From Planctomycetaceae bacterium (GTDB lineage Bacteria > Planctomycetota > Planctomycetia > Pirellulales > Pirellulaceae), in assembly GCA_005798335.1 (NCBI GenBank), contig SYJV01000156.1, positions 1 through 39,535 on the forward strand: a DNA stretch of 39,535 nt, given 5' to 3'. The notes below the pieces were generated by a model that did not search any database, was not told the origin of the DNA, and saw only the letters and a program-made list of their open reading frames with translations. Both the position numbers and the translations under genes were made by a program. Shown here in pieces: positions 26,862 through 34,889 of this stretch; the first letter of the stretch is position 1, and each line of letters begins with the position of its first letter.

Positions 26862-27755
26862 GTGGACGTGACCTCAGATGGCAACCTCGATGTGAATTCA
26901 GTCAACGCGTCATTTGCAGGAACCGCCAGCACGCCAACCGGCGACGTGCTGCGTGTGGGTTCGCATTTCTTGTCCAGTCGTTTGATCTTAGGGACCGGCA
27001 AGTACGATACGTTGGCGATCATGCGCGATTCGCTGACCGCCTCGGGCGCAAAAGTGGTGACCGTCGCCGTGCGGCGCGAACGCATGTACGATCGCATGGG
27101 ACAGAATATTCTGGACTATATCGATCCGGCTGAATATTTATTGCTGCCTAACACGGCGGGATGCTACAATCCGACCGATGCTGTGCGCGTCGCGCGGCTC
27201 GGCCGCGAAATTCTACGCGCTCTGGAAAATCCCGGTGCCAATTGGGTCAAATTAGAAGTGCTGGGTGACAGCAAGACCATGCTGCCAGATCCGGTCGCGA
27301 CGCTGGAAGCGTGTCGGCTGTTGGTCGCCGAGGGTTTTGAAGTATTGTGCTATACCAGCGACGACCCGATCGTTGCCCGGCAACTGAAGAAGGCGGGAGC
27401 CACCAGTGTCATGCCTGCGGGAAGTCCTATCGGCAGCGGACAAGGGATTCTCAATCCGAACAACTTGCGCATCATTATTGAGTACCTCAAAGAAGACGAC
27501 CCGGACTATCCAGTCATTGTCGATGCGGGCGTCGGTACAGCCAGCGATGTGGCTGTCGCCTTTGAATTGGGAGCTGACGGTGTACTGCTAAATTCAGCTA
27601 TCGCCCATGCGCGCGAACCGATGCGCATGGCTATGGCGATGAAGCATGCCGCGATCGCTGGCCGTGCTGCATTTCTGGCCGGCAGGATTCCCAAGCGGCT
27701 GTATGCCTCGGCGAGCAGTCCAGAGGAAGGCGTCATTACTACTCGGCCCTGGTAA
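26862..27755 (+). CDS. thiG: Thiazole synthase ThiG
   Basis: Combines 1-deoxyxylulose 5-phosphate, dehydroglycine and ThiS thiocarboxylate into the thiamine thiazole. The 297-residue product has [26 protein letters not shown], the catalytic Lys130 in WVKLEVLGD, and the phosphate-binding [10 protein letters not shown] with [12 protein letters not shown]. The GTG start follows the thiS stop directly and has GGAGGTGG just upstream, inside thiS. The first ~30 residues precede the family's usual start. No thiF, thiH or thiO is in the window, so the rest of the pathway lies elsewhere. Confidence 0.95.
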   Translation: MDVTSDGNLDVNSVNASFAGTASTPTGDVLRVGSHFLSSRLILGTGKYDTLAIMRDSLTASGAKVVTVAVRRERMYDRMGQNILDYIDPAEYLLLPNTAGCYNPTDAVRVARLGREILRALENPGANWVKLEVLGDSKTMLPDPVATLEACRLLVAEGFEVLCYTSDDPIVARQLKKAGATSVMPAGSPIGSGQGILNPNNLRIIIEYLKEDDPDYPVIVDAGVGTASDVAVAFELGADGVLLNSAIAHAREPMRMAMAMKHAAIAGRAAFLAGRIPKRLYASASSPEEGVITTRPW

Positions 27756-27837
27756 GAGTCATCTTTGCACCAGCTTTCCAATAGTCTAAGTTCGTCAGGA
27801 AGAACAAGTTAATTAGCAACCGTTATCGGAGTGAACT

Positions 27838-28284
27838 ATGACCAAATCGATTGTGCTCGCCCTCGCAATGGTCTTCGTCGCGGCAGCCTGGATGTTGCAA
27901 GGTACACATGCCGACGCAAGTAAGCCAACGATTATCCGTATCCGCATAACGGAAGAAGGCGAGAAGTCGAAGAAACTCCTTGATACGTCCGTTCAAATGA
28001 CAACGACAGGAAAGATCGAATTTATTGCGGGTGGTGAGCTGCGGGTCGACCAGGACGACACAATTCAATTCGGAACACAGATTAATGGGATAGTCAAACA
28101 ATTGGGAAACGATACTATCCGAGTCTCCTTGAGAATATCGCTCGGCAATCCAGTCGGTTCAGATGAAGCGACGACGCAAGTGGTCCGTTTTGAAACCCTC
28201 GAGCTGCGGGCCGAGTTGGCTCTGGGCATCGAAAAGCGAATCCACTGCGGTGGTGCGCGTTGGTGCGAGATCTTGGTTCAATAA
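27838..28284 (+). CDS. Small secreted protein of unknown function
   Basis: A 148-residue protein with a signal peptide (TKSIVLALAMVFVAAAWMLQGTHA) and a mature part of predicted beta strands (TIIRIRITEEG, GKIEFIAGGELRV, NDTIRVSLRISLG). It has two Cys near the C-terminus (HCGGARWCEILVQ). CGGAGTG precedes the ATG. I do not recognise the family; many small secreted beta-rich proteins of this kind occur in Planctomycetota. It is followed by a palindromic repeat. Confidence 0.7.
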   Translation: MTKSIVLALAMVFVAAAWMLQGTHADASKPTIIRIRITEEGEKSKKLLDTSVQMTTTGKIEFIAGGELRVDQDDTIQFGTQINGIVKQLGNDTIRVSLRISLGNPVGSDEATTQVVRFETLELRAELALGIEKRIHCGGARWCEILVQ

Positions 28285-28342
28285 TGCCTTATTGATTATT
28301 CTATGCTTTGCCCAGCGGCGGGCTGAAACGATTAGGAATAGC

Positions 28343-28425
28343 CGAGAAATAAGTGTCAGGTACCTTTTGTGCGCAGCACCCGAAGGGCGAGTTTCTCGCA
28401 AAAGGTACCTGACACTTATTTCTCG
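28343..28425. repeat. Perfect 27-bp inverted repeat (GTGTCAGGTACC type)
   Basis: Arms 28343-28369 and 28399-28425 are perfect reverse complements (CGAGAAATAAGTGTCAGGTA.. and its partner), with a 29-base loop. The loop contains GAGTTTCTCG. It lies 30 bases before the hisH ATG. The AGTGTCAGGTACC motif occurs as a REP-like repeat in many bacterial genomes, from memory. Confidence 0.95.
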
Positions 28426-28454
28426 AGCGATACTCAGTGAGACCTTCGCGCAAC

Positions 28455-29078
28455 ATGTCCAGTAGTATCGAAATCGCCATCGTCGATTACCAGATGGGAA
28501 ACTTGCGCAGCGTGCAAAAGGCCTTCGAGCACGTCGGTGCTAGCGCAGTCGTCACCAGCGATGCCGACCAGATTGCCCGCGCCCGCAAAGTCGTCTTGCC
28601 TGGTGTCGGTGCTTTTCCCGATGCAATGCGCGAATTGCAGTCGCGCTCCTTGGTGCAACCTATTTTGGACTCGATTCAGTCCGGTAAGCCGTTTTTGGGT
28701 ATCTGCCTTGGCTTGCAGTTATTATTCGAAACGGGAACCGAAGGAGGCGACCACCCTGGGCTTGGAGTTTTTCCTGGTCGCGTAGTACGCTTTGAACTGC
28801 CGAGCGAATACAAAATTCCGCATATGGGTTGGAATCGAATCCGCGTGGCGAAACCAGATTGTCCGCTGATGATCGAGATTCCACAGGACACGTATTTTTA
28901 TTTTGTCCACAGCTATTTTGTTTTGCCGACGAACTCCCCGTTGTGTTGGTTGGAATGCGATTACGGCCAGCCTTTCTGTGCCGCCATATGGCGCGACAAT
29001 GTATTCGCAACTCAGTTTCATCCTGAAAAGAGCCAACAGTTTGGCTTGCGTCTGTTAGAGAACTTCAGTCGGATCTAA
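28455..29078 (+). CDS. hisH: Imidazole glycerol phosphate synthase, glutaminase subunit
   Basis: Supplies ammonia to HisF in histidine synthesis. The class I amidotransferase triad is visible in the 207-residue product: Cys84 in LGICLGLQLLFE, with His189 and Glu191 in QFHPEKSQ. IVDYQMGNLRSV at the start and PGVGAFPDAM are HisH hallmarks. I prefer the ATG at 28455; the frame extends to a GTG at 28437 but those residues are not family-like. hisF is not adjacent. The gene lies between a palindromic repeat and the SGNH hydrolase gene, 21 bases downstream. Confidence 0.95.
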   Translation: MSSSIEIAIVDYQMGNLRSVQKAFEHVGASAVVTSDADQIARARKVVLPGVGAFPDAMRELQSRSLVQPILDSIQSGKPFLGICLGLQLLFETGTEGGDHPGLGVFPGRVVRFELPSEYKIPHMGWNRIRVAKPDCPLMIEIPQDTYFYFVHSYFVLPTNSPLCWLECDYGQPFCAAIWRDNVFATQFHPEKSQQFGLRLLENFSRI

Positions 29079-29099
29079 TTTCCCTACGGTGAAATCCTG

Positions 29100-30362
29100 A
29101 TGAAGACCATCAAGCACTGCCTGCTGCTCATGTTGCTATTTACATGGTTAGGCCAAGGCTGGGCGCAAACGCAGCCGGTTGCTGGCCGCGCTAGGGGCGA
29201 TACTGCGCAGTCGCTGGGCAAGATTCGCGCGGCTCTGAAGTCAGGTGTCCCCGTGAAAGTCGTTTGTTTGGGCGACAGTGTTACGGGCGTCTATTACCAC
29301 ACCGGCAGTCGTCGAGCCTACACGGATATGTTGGGCATTGCTCTGCGCAAATCGATGCCCACGTCCAAAGTCGAGGCGATCAATGCAGGTATCAGCGGCA
29401 ACACAACAACCAATGGCTTGGATCGGCTCGATCGCGATGTGCTCAGTCACAAACCGAATCTAGTCACGATCATGTTTGGTTTGAACGATATGACTCGGAT
29501 CGCTGTCGATGTCTACCGACAGAACTTGATTAGCCTGATCCGGCAATGTCGAGCTGCTGGCGCCGAAGTGCTGCTTGCAACTCCCAATAATGTAATTGAT
29601 ACTTCCTCGCGGCCCACTGCCAAGCTGGTCGAATACTGCGAAGTTATTCGGTCCGTCGGCGACCAGTTGCAGGTACCGGTGTGCGATATTTACCGGCACA
29701 TGGAAATCTTGCGAGATTCTGATGCGCGCTCGTGGCGGCTGCTGATGAGCGACGAGATTCATCCGAATATGGATGGACATAAACTGATTGCCGAACAACT
29801 GGCGCAAACGATCACCGGATTGCCGGTTTCCCTGAGCGATGTCCCACCTCCAGCCTTTTCTCTCGCAAGGTTGCGCAGCGTAGCCGCATCGGGAAAGGTG
29901 ATACGCGTCTTGGCCATGCCTCCATGGGACAAGCATATCGAAACCTTGCTGAAAGAAAGAATCTCAGCAGCTAAAGTCGAAGTTACTGCTTGGCCAACTG
30001 CCAATCTCTCGCTCACAGACGTGGAGAAAAACGCCAAAGACCGAGTGCGCGCCTTCCAGCCAGATTTGGTGGTCATCGACGTTCCGATTGCATCCCTTGA
30101 AAACACAACTGACGACGACCAGTTCATTCACTCGTTTGCCTGGATCATGAATTGGTCGCTGAACTTCGGTCCACCGACTTGGGATTGCATCGTAGTGCAT
30201 CCGGCAGTCAGCAATCGAGCGAATTTGAACTCAACCAGCGCGATCAGCCAAACAGTACGGCAGTTAGTCCGGGCCCAAGATCTACCGATTGTCGACCGAA
30301 CCGAAGGGAACGTGGATGATCCGATCGATCTTCTAAGGAATTGGTTGGACGTAAAGCAGTAA
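29100..30362 (+). CDS. Secreted SGNH/GDSL hydrolase
   Basis: A 420-residue exported esterase-like protein. After a signal peptide (KTIKHCLLLMLLFTWLGQGWAQ) the SGNH blocks follow in order: CLGDSVTGVYYH with the nucleophile Ser, INAGISGNTTTNG, FGLNDMTR with the catalytic Asn, and SDEIHPNMDGH with the Asp-His pair. Residues from about 260 to the end form a second alpha-beta domain that I cannot assign. Family knowledge: such enzymes deacylate carbohydrates or lipids in the periplasm. It may be co-transcribed with hisH. Its stop codon is formed within the left end of a palindromic repeat (TAAGGCGAGCGG). Confidence 0.88.
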   Translation: MKTIKHCLLLMLLFTWLGQGWAQTQPVAGRARGDTAQSLGKIRAALKSGVPVKVVCLGDSVTGVYYHTGSRRAYTDMLGIALRKSMPTSKVEAINAGISGNTTTNGLDRLDRDVLSHKPNLVTIMFGLNDMTRIAVDVYRQNLISLIRQCRAAGAEVLLATPNNVIDTSSRPTAKLVEYCEVIRSVGDQLQVPVCDIYRHMEILRDSDARSWRLLMSDEIHPNMDGHKLIAEQLAQTITGLPVSLSDVPPPAFSLARLRSVAASGKVIRVLAMPPWDKHIETLLKERISAAKVEVTAWPTANLSLTDVEKNAKDRVRAFQPDLVVIDVPIASLENTTDDDQFIHSFAWIMNWSLNFGPPTWDCIVVHPAVSNRANLNSTSAISQTVRQLVRAQDLPIVDRTEGNVDDPIDLLRNWLDVKQ

Positions 30363-30497
30363 GGCGAGCGGCAGATGGGAATTTACAAAGGCCTGAGCGA
30401 ATACAAGCCCGAAGCACAAGCGAGTGCGTGCCAGGACTGACACACTCGCTTGCGCATCAGGCTTGTAATGCTATGAAACCATCTGCCGCTCGGCTAA
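30359..30497. repeat. Palindromic repeat family A, copy 2
   Basis: The ends are GTAAGGCGAGCGGCAGATGG and the inverted CCATCTGCCGCTCGGCTAAC. The central hairpin is CAAGCCCGAAGCACAAGCGA with its partner near 30448-30465. It fills the gap between the convergent SGNH hydrolase and flgB genes. Confidence 0.9.
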
Positions 30498-30519
30498 CAA
30501 CGGAAAGACTTGAGCCGAG

Positions 30520-30948
30520 TTAGACTGCAGCAGATTCTCGGATGGCGACTTGCAACGTCTGGAATTGCGAACGCATGAGGGCGATAGCCGTATTGTGCAT
30601 GCCTTGGTTCTTGGCGATCTCGGTAACTTGATGTTCCAAGCTTACGTCGCTGCCATCATGATAGAGGATCTGCTTGCTGACATCGCGAACTTCTTGCATT
30701 TCAGTGTGAATTCGTTCGCTAGTGCCGGGGGATTGAATTGAGCTTGAGTTGGCCCCGGGCGAATTTTCACTTTCAATTGCCTCTCGCAGTTGCTGATGAA
30801 AATCCTCGATCGATAAATCTCGAGTCTTATAGTCAGGAGTGTCTAGGTTCGCGATATTACCGGCCAGCAACAGATGGCGATTCTGCGAGAAATTAATCGC
30901 TTGTTCAAGTGCTGGAATGGTCGAGTTGGATAACCAAGTATTCCACAT
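30520..30948 (-). CDS. flgB: Flagellar basal-body rod protein FlgB
   Basis: A 142-residue proximal rod protein. The N-terminal helix (STIPALEQAINFSQNRHLLLAGNIANLDTPDYKTRDL) contains the NIANxxTPxYK signature of axial flagellar proteins. The C-terminal helix (EIAKNQGMHNTAIALMRSQFQTL) completes the coiled-coil D0 domain. GGAG precedes the ATG. It follows a FlgN-like gene on the same strand. The usual partners flgC and fliE are absent: downstream is only a palindromic repeat and a convergent hydrolase gene. Confidence 0.9.
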   Translation of the reverse strand: MWNTWLSNSTIPALEQAINFSQNRHLLLAGNIANLDTPDYKTRDLSIEDFHQQLREAIESENSPGANSSSIQSPGTSERIHTEMQEVRDVSKQILYHDGSDVSLEHQVTEIAKNQGMHNTAIALMRSQFQTLQVAIRESAAV

Positions 30949-31016
30949 GAGAAAACTCCGGACGGAAAGGTCGGCAATAATCGCTGCGCGGCTCGGTTAG
31001 CGATGCATTGTTTCGG

Positions 31017-31478
31017 TTATGAACTGCTCAAGTCCAACGCGCTTTGGTCGGGCATAGTATTGGTAAAGTAGGCTGCATGCGCGGTTCGTCCGTCGCGTCC
31101 ATCCTGGAGCTGAACTGCAATCGCATCGCGCCGCTGGCTGAGCTGTTCAATTGCGAGTTGTTCGAGCTGAAGGATTTCTCGCAGCAATTGCTCGCAGCGT
31201 TCAGCGACGGTGCGGCACTCCAGTCGCGCGGCAGTCGTACGCCATGTTCGCGTTTCTGGATCGTCGAGTGCATACACCGCCAATTCGTCCTGAATTCTCG
31301 AGAGTTCGTCCATCAAGGGTTGCTTGCGAGCCAACACGTTCATCAACATAAGTGCGTCGGCATCGCTGGCCTGCTGCATCTGCACATCCGCTAGCTCTCG
31401 CAAGCTAACGAGAATTGCCAATCTTTCATCGACCAACTGGCGCAACCGAGCTGTATAGTCCAGCGAATCCGAGGTCAA
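31017..31478 (-). CDS. FlgN-like coiled-coil protein, probable flagellar export chaperone
   Basis: A 153-residue helical protein with long heptad patterns (LRQLVDERLAILVSLRELADVQ.., and ERCEQLLREILQLEQLAIEQL) and no signal peptide. Its length, coiled-coil layout and position 68 bases upstream of flgB suggest a FlgN-type chaperone for hook-associated proteins. FlgN sequences diverge strongly, so this rests mainly on context. The C-terminus from about residue 125 looks disordered. Confidence 0.6.
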   Translation of the reverse strand: MTSDSLDYTARLRQLVDERLAILVSLRELADVQMQQASDADALMLMNVLARKQPLMDELSRIQDELAVYALDDPETRTWRTTAARLECRTVAERCEQLLREILQLEQLAIEQLSQRRDAIAVQLQDGRDGRTAHAAYFTNTMPDQSALDLSSS

Positions 31479-31700
31479 AGGAACACTCCGTCCAAACTGT
31501 GCTCAGGATTTAGTCAATCGGTGCATTTACTCTAGAATTCAAATAGTCCGTGATTCTTCGACCGCTTGTCAAGCATGGCTAGAAGCAAATTGACGGCAGC
31601 CTTTGTTCCCAAACGAAATAGCAGATTCAACTTCGAAAAGCGAGGGCATTGTCGCAACGCACAATGCTAGCACTCCAGTGAGTTTGTTCTTGCGAATTTC
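31479..31700. other. Gap upstream of the FlgN-like gene; no gene seen
   Basis: No convincing gene. It probably contains the promoter of the flgN-like/flgB pair, not identifiable by eye. The gap continues to 31988, the remainder being the MITE and family A repeat. Confidence 0.4.
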
Positions 31701-31841
31701 GTTAAGGCGCAATACCGTTCAACGAACGTGGGATAAGCTTCCAGCTTGTCAATATCTTGTGCAAGCAATGGCGAAACTCCGCTACTGGTTGACAAGCTGG
31801 AAGCTTATCCCACGTTCGTTGAACGGTATTGCGTTAAGGCG
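31701..31841. mobile_element. Small MITE with 45-bp terminal inverted repeats and 9-bp target duplication
   Basis: Arms 31708-31752 and 31789-31833 are perfect 45-base reverse complements (CGCAATACCGTTCAACGAAC.. ) around a 36-base centre. The 9-base direct repeat GTTAAGGCG flanks the element (31701-31709 and 31833-31841). The right flank is also the left end of family A copy 3, so the element appears to have inserted at the edge of that repeat and duplicated 9 bases. There is no room for a transposase; one in trans is implied. Non-coding. Confidence 0.85.
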
Positions 31842-31977
31842 AGCGGCAGAAGGAAATTTACCAATACAAGCCCGCAGCGCAAGCGAGTGCGTCAATCCAG
31901 GCGTATGTCAATCCAGGCTCTCACTCGCTTGCGCTTCGGGCTTGTACTGGTATATTCCCATCTGCGGCTCGCCTAAG
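31834..31977. repeat. Palindromic repeat family A, copy 3
   Basis: Left end TTAAGGCGAGCGGCAGAAGG, right end CCCATCTGCGGCTCGCCTAA, and hairpin arms CAAGCCCGCAGCGCAAGCGA with CGCTTGCGCTTCGGGCTTG. An internal short duplication (GTCAATCCAGGC, twice) lengthens the loop relative to the other copies. The right end lies about 12 bases from the 3' end of the DUF1569 gene. Confidence 0.9.
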
Positions 31978-31988
31978 GAGGAGCGCAC

Positions 31989-32492
31989 TCATGACAGCTC
32001 GGCATACGAATCTCGGATATTCTCTGGCACCAGAAAACCAAGATGGTGCGCACAGTGAATTCTATGCAGGTGAACTAGAGTCTCCTTCGGCAGCAATCCA
32101 AACAATGGTGAAGTCTTCCAAGGGCCATTGTACTCCAATAGGCGACTGACGGCACTCCTGAATTTCTGGGCAGACAGAGCATCTAATTCAGTTCTTGCGG
32201 GTATCGACTGTTGATCCGTCGGTACACGTTCCGGCCATTTATTTGAGCGGAGCATCTTTTTGAGCATCATGGGCGCAATCGTGAATCGCAGAATGAATGT
32301 TGCGACACGCAGATGAATTGGGAACTGAGGAAATCCATCCATGGGATACAGCATCACGCGTGTCATGTGGTCACAACATTGTGACAAATCCCAATTACCA
32401 GTCTTGACGTATCCAGTCTTCAACAGACTCTCTGCATCAGCCACCGCCTCTTCCAAGCTAGCGAACTGAAGGATGCGGCGTGAGATAGTCAT
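31989..32492 (-). CDS. DUF1569 / DinB-like protein
   Basis: A 167-residue protein resembling the DUF1569 family, a DinB/YfiT-like four-helix bundle. The conserved NWDLSQCCDHMTRVMLYPMDGFPQFP block has the His of a putative metal site, and HLHRIHCAHHLGFL near the C-terminus supplies more. The ATG at 32492 starts the family-like part; the frame is open upstream but those residues overlap the response regulator gene. It is 40 bases downstream of the regulator on the same strand and may be the last gene of that operon. The function of the family is unknown. Confidence 0.75.
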   Translation of the reverse strand: MTISRRILQFASLEEAVADAESLLKTGYVKTGNWDLSQCCDHMTRVMLYPMDGFPQFPIHLRVATFILRFTIAPMMLKKMLRSNKWPERVPTDQQSIPARTELDALSAQKFRSAVSRLLEYNGPWKTSPLFGLLPKETLVHLHRIHCAHHLGFLVPENIRDSYAELS

Positions 32493-32532
32493 TTCTGTGC
32501 TGCAGATGTCTTGGGGCTGGGTCGGGAGGAAA

Positions 32533-33237
32533 CTAGGGGTCGTATCGATAGCCAACGCCATGGACGGTCTGAATGATATTGGGTACCTTGGCGTCAGATT
32601 CGATGCGCTTGCGCAGTTGGGAGATATGCTGATCGAGCGTTCGACTGGATGGCAGGTACTCCTGGCCCCAGGCATGATTCATTAACGTGGTGCGGTCGAT
32701 CACTTGGCCAGCCCGTTGATGGAGCAGCGCGAGTATCTTTGTCTCGCGCAAGCTTAAGTCAATCCACGTATCTCCTCGTCGAGCGCGCAGTAGACGCGGC
32801 ATGACCTGCAAGTCGCCCATCGTAAATGGCTCAGTGATCGCGCTGGTCGCTGCCGACGGTTCGTCAACTCCCAAGCATCGGCGAGCTACCGCTCGGATGC
32901 GCGCGACGACTTCTTTGACACCGAAGGGTTTGACTACATAGTCATCACCACCAATTTCAAGTCCCACGACGCGATCAACCTCTTCGCCTTTGGCCGTGAT
33001 AAAAATAATCGGCGTCTGTGGACTGAGTGTGCGGATTTTTCGGCAAACCTCGTATCCGTTCAAGCGCGGCATCATGACATCTAAGCATACGAAATCTGGC
33101 CGATGTGCTCGATAGGTTTCCCACGCTTGTTCGCCATCACCAGCTTGCAGAACGACAAATCCCTCTTCTCGCAAGACGTCGACCAATGCCGCGCGAGTCA
33201 GCGGATCATCCTCTGCGACCAAGACTACCATGCGCAT
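32533..33237 (-). CDS. OmpR/PhoB-family response regulator
   Basis: A 234-residue two-domain regulator. The receiver has the acidic pair EDD (9-11), phospho-acceptor Asp53 in CLDVMMPRLNG, Thr81 and Lys83 in FITAKGEE. The C-terminal winged helix of the OmpR/PhoB type ends VHGVGYRYDP. The ATG at 33237 follows the kinase stop by four bases; longer frames would overlap the kinase gene. It is presumably phosphorylated by the adjacent kinase. Family members bind direct repeats with an 11-base period, and such a repeat lies upstream of the operon (36341-36359). Confidence 0.95.
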   Translation of the reverse strand: MRMVVLVAEDDPLTRAALVDVLREEGFVVLQAGDGEQAWETYRAHRPDFVCLDVMMPRLNGYEVCRKIRTLSPQTPIIFITAKGEEVDRVVGLEIGGDDYVVKPFGVKEVVARIRAVARRCLGVDEPSAATSAITEPFTMGDLQVMPRLLRARRGDTWIDLSLRETKILALLHQRAGQVIDRTTLMNHAWGQEYLPSSRTLDQHISQLRKRIESDAKVPNIIQTVHGVGYRYDP

Positions 33238-33241
33238 GGCA

Positions 33242-34882
33242 TCACCTGTTGATACAAACACTGAAACAAGCACCCACGGTTGATTTTCTGAGCTTGCAAT
33301 CACCACCGAGCTGCCTGGCCAATTGCCGAGCGATCGACAGTCCGATCCCCGTGCCAGCCGGATCTTCCAGCCGATTACCGGCTCGGAAGAACGGCTCAAA
33401 AATTCTCTCATGCAGATGTGCGGGTACGCCCGGGCCGCGATCATCCACACAAATTTCGATGCTCGCCTCCTGCTGGTGAGTCGAAACCGACAGGAACTTG
33501 CCGTCGGCAGCATATTTTTCCGCGTTTCCAATTAAGTTCACGAGAATCTGTTTTAGGGCGGCGCGATCGGTGCGCGCAATCATGACGTTGCTTGGTTGGC
33601 GCTCGATACGAAATCCTTTGGATATCAATTGAGGTTCAAACGTCGTCAGTACTTCGTCGACAACTTCGTTTATGTCAACATCCGTCAAGTGCAGCGGTGG
33701 CTGTTTGTCGGCATGCGCAAACTGCAAAACGTTGTTGATCAGCCTCCCCAGCCGCTCGCTTTCATCGCGAATGACATCCACACGCTGAATCAAAGATGAC
33801 TCCGTGGCGACTTCATCGAAAGCCGAACTCTCGCGCTGAAGTTGGTCGTGCAACAGGTCGGCGTACATGCGGATGTTCGTCAACGGCGTGCGCAGCTCAT
33901 GTGAAACCTGATTGACAAACGATACACGCTGACCGGCCAAACGCATCTGGCGACGAAGGTTCACCGTTGCGAACAGGCCCAGCGAAACCAGTGCGAGTGA
34001 TAATCCGGTAACCCCTAAAGCAATCGCACCGGAACTGGAATCGTACGAGGAAAACTGGCGCTCGCTGGCCGACGCGAATAACTTCCACCGCCAACCATCC
34101 AACGGTTGTACAACCGGCAATTCTGCATCAGGTGGTGTTTTGCTGAGAATTTCGAGATCACCCCATTGATAAATCACATCGCCTTCGACGTCGACCAGTT
34201 GGCAGAATCCAATCGGCGTCGGACCCGCCTGGTCCAGCTCTGCTTGGCTGGGAAGTTCTGCAATTAAATCCGCTACCCACCGGGCACGCGGCACGATGAT
34301 CATGCTGGTACCGATCGATTCCTGTCGCCACCAATATCCCAACACGATTCCGCGCTGGTGATACCAAGTAGTCCAGCCGCTGCTAGAACTGTTAATGGAT
34401 CGCTTGTTACTTTGAAAAAAGTTGACCGGACCGTTCGTTGCGAATTCGGTCCGGCTGCGATTGCCGGCGGCTGCGGACTGTTCATTTCCCGCTGGCAAAA
34501 ATGCCTGATCGGCGAGCAACAGTTGCGCATCGCTAATCAAGCTTCGGTCCTGTGGCGCGATATGATCTGAATCCGGATAGAGCAACTGCCCGGCGGTGTC
34601 GACGACTACGATGTGTTGCACCGTGGGATTACGTTTTACTAGAGACATTTGTGCGGCATTGCGCGGTTCCACTTGCGGAACGAGGCGTTGAAACTGCAAT
34701 TCGTAATCGCCAAGCAACCTCGCAATGTCACGATTAAATGGCTGTAATTGTTCCGCCAGTAGGCTCGTCGCGCGGCGACGAGCATCGTGCTGGCGCTGTG
34801 CGTTCCACATCACGGCCAATACCGCGATGGCAGCGATCGCGGTCAGCAGCAATGTCCACAGAGCTATCAAAGTCTTATTCAC
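33242..34882 (-). CDS. Sensor histidine kinase with large periplasmic domain
   Basis: A 546-residue membrane kinase. One helix (residues 4-27) and a second (about 285-306) flank an extracytoplasmic sensor of ~255 residues with no recognised domain. The H-box SHELRTPL has the phosphorylated His at 328. The ATP-binding domain has an N-box NLIGNAEKYA, DDRGPGVP and GTGIGLSIA. I prefer the GTG at 34882, seven bases after the stop of the VWA gene; a GTG at 34933 would overlap that gene by 44 bases. The partner is the response regulator immediately downstream. The signal is unknown; the adjacent exported VWA protein may help to sense it. Confidence 0.93.
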   Translation of the reverse strand: MNKTLIALWTLLLTAIAAIAVLAVMWNAQRQHDARRRATSLLAEQLQPFNRDIARLLGDYELQFQRLVPQVEPRNAAQMSLVKRNPTVQHIVVVDTAGQLLYPDSDHIAPQDRSLISDAQLLLADQAFLPAGNEQSAAAGNRSRTEFATNGPVNFFQSNKRSINSSSSGWTTWYHQRGIVLGYWWRQESIGTSMIIVPRARWVADLIAELPSQAELDQAGPTPIGFCQLVDVEGDVIYQWGDLEILSKTPPDAELPVVQPLDGWRWKLFASASERQFSSYDSSSGAIALGVTGLSLALVSLGLFATVNLRRQMRLAGQRVSFVNQVSHELRTPLTNIRMYADLLHDQLQRESSAFDEVATESSLIQRVDVIRDESERLGRLINNVLQFAHADKQPPLHLTDVDINEVVDEVLTTFEPQLISKGFRIERQPSNVMIARTDRAALKQILVNLIGNAEKYAADGKFLSVSTHQQEASIEICVDDRGPGVPAHLHERIFEPFFRAGNRLEDPAGTGIGLSIARQLARQLGGDCKLRKSTVGACFSVCINR

Positions 34883-34889
34883 GTGACGA

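Noticed and set aside
26500-26862. TPP riboswitch upstream of thiS-thiG
   Set aside because: thiS starts inside the preceding gene, so there is no leader, and no TPP-box-like sequence was seen.
31603-32058. 151-residue plus-strand frame
   Set aside because: It runs through the MITE and palindromic repeat and reads in the shadow of the DUF1569 gene.
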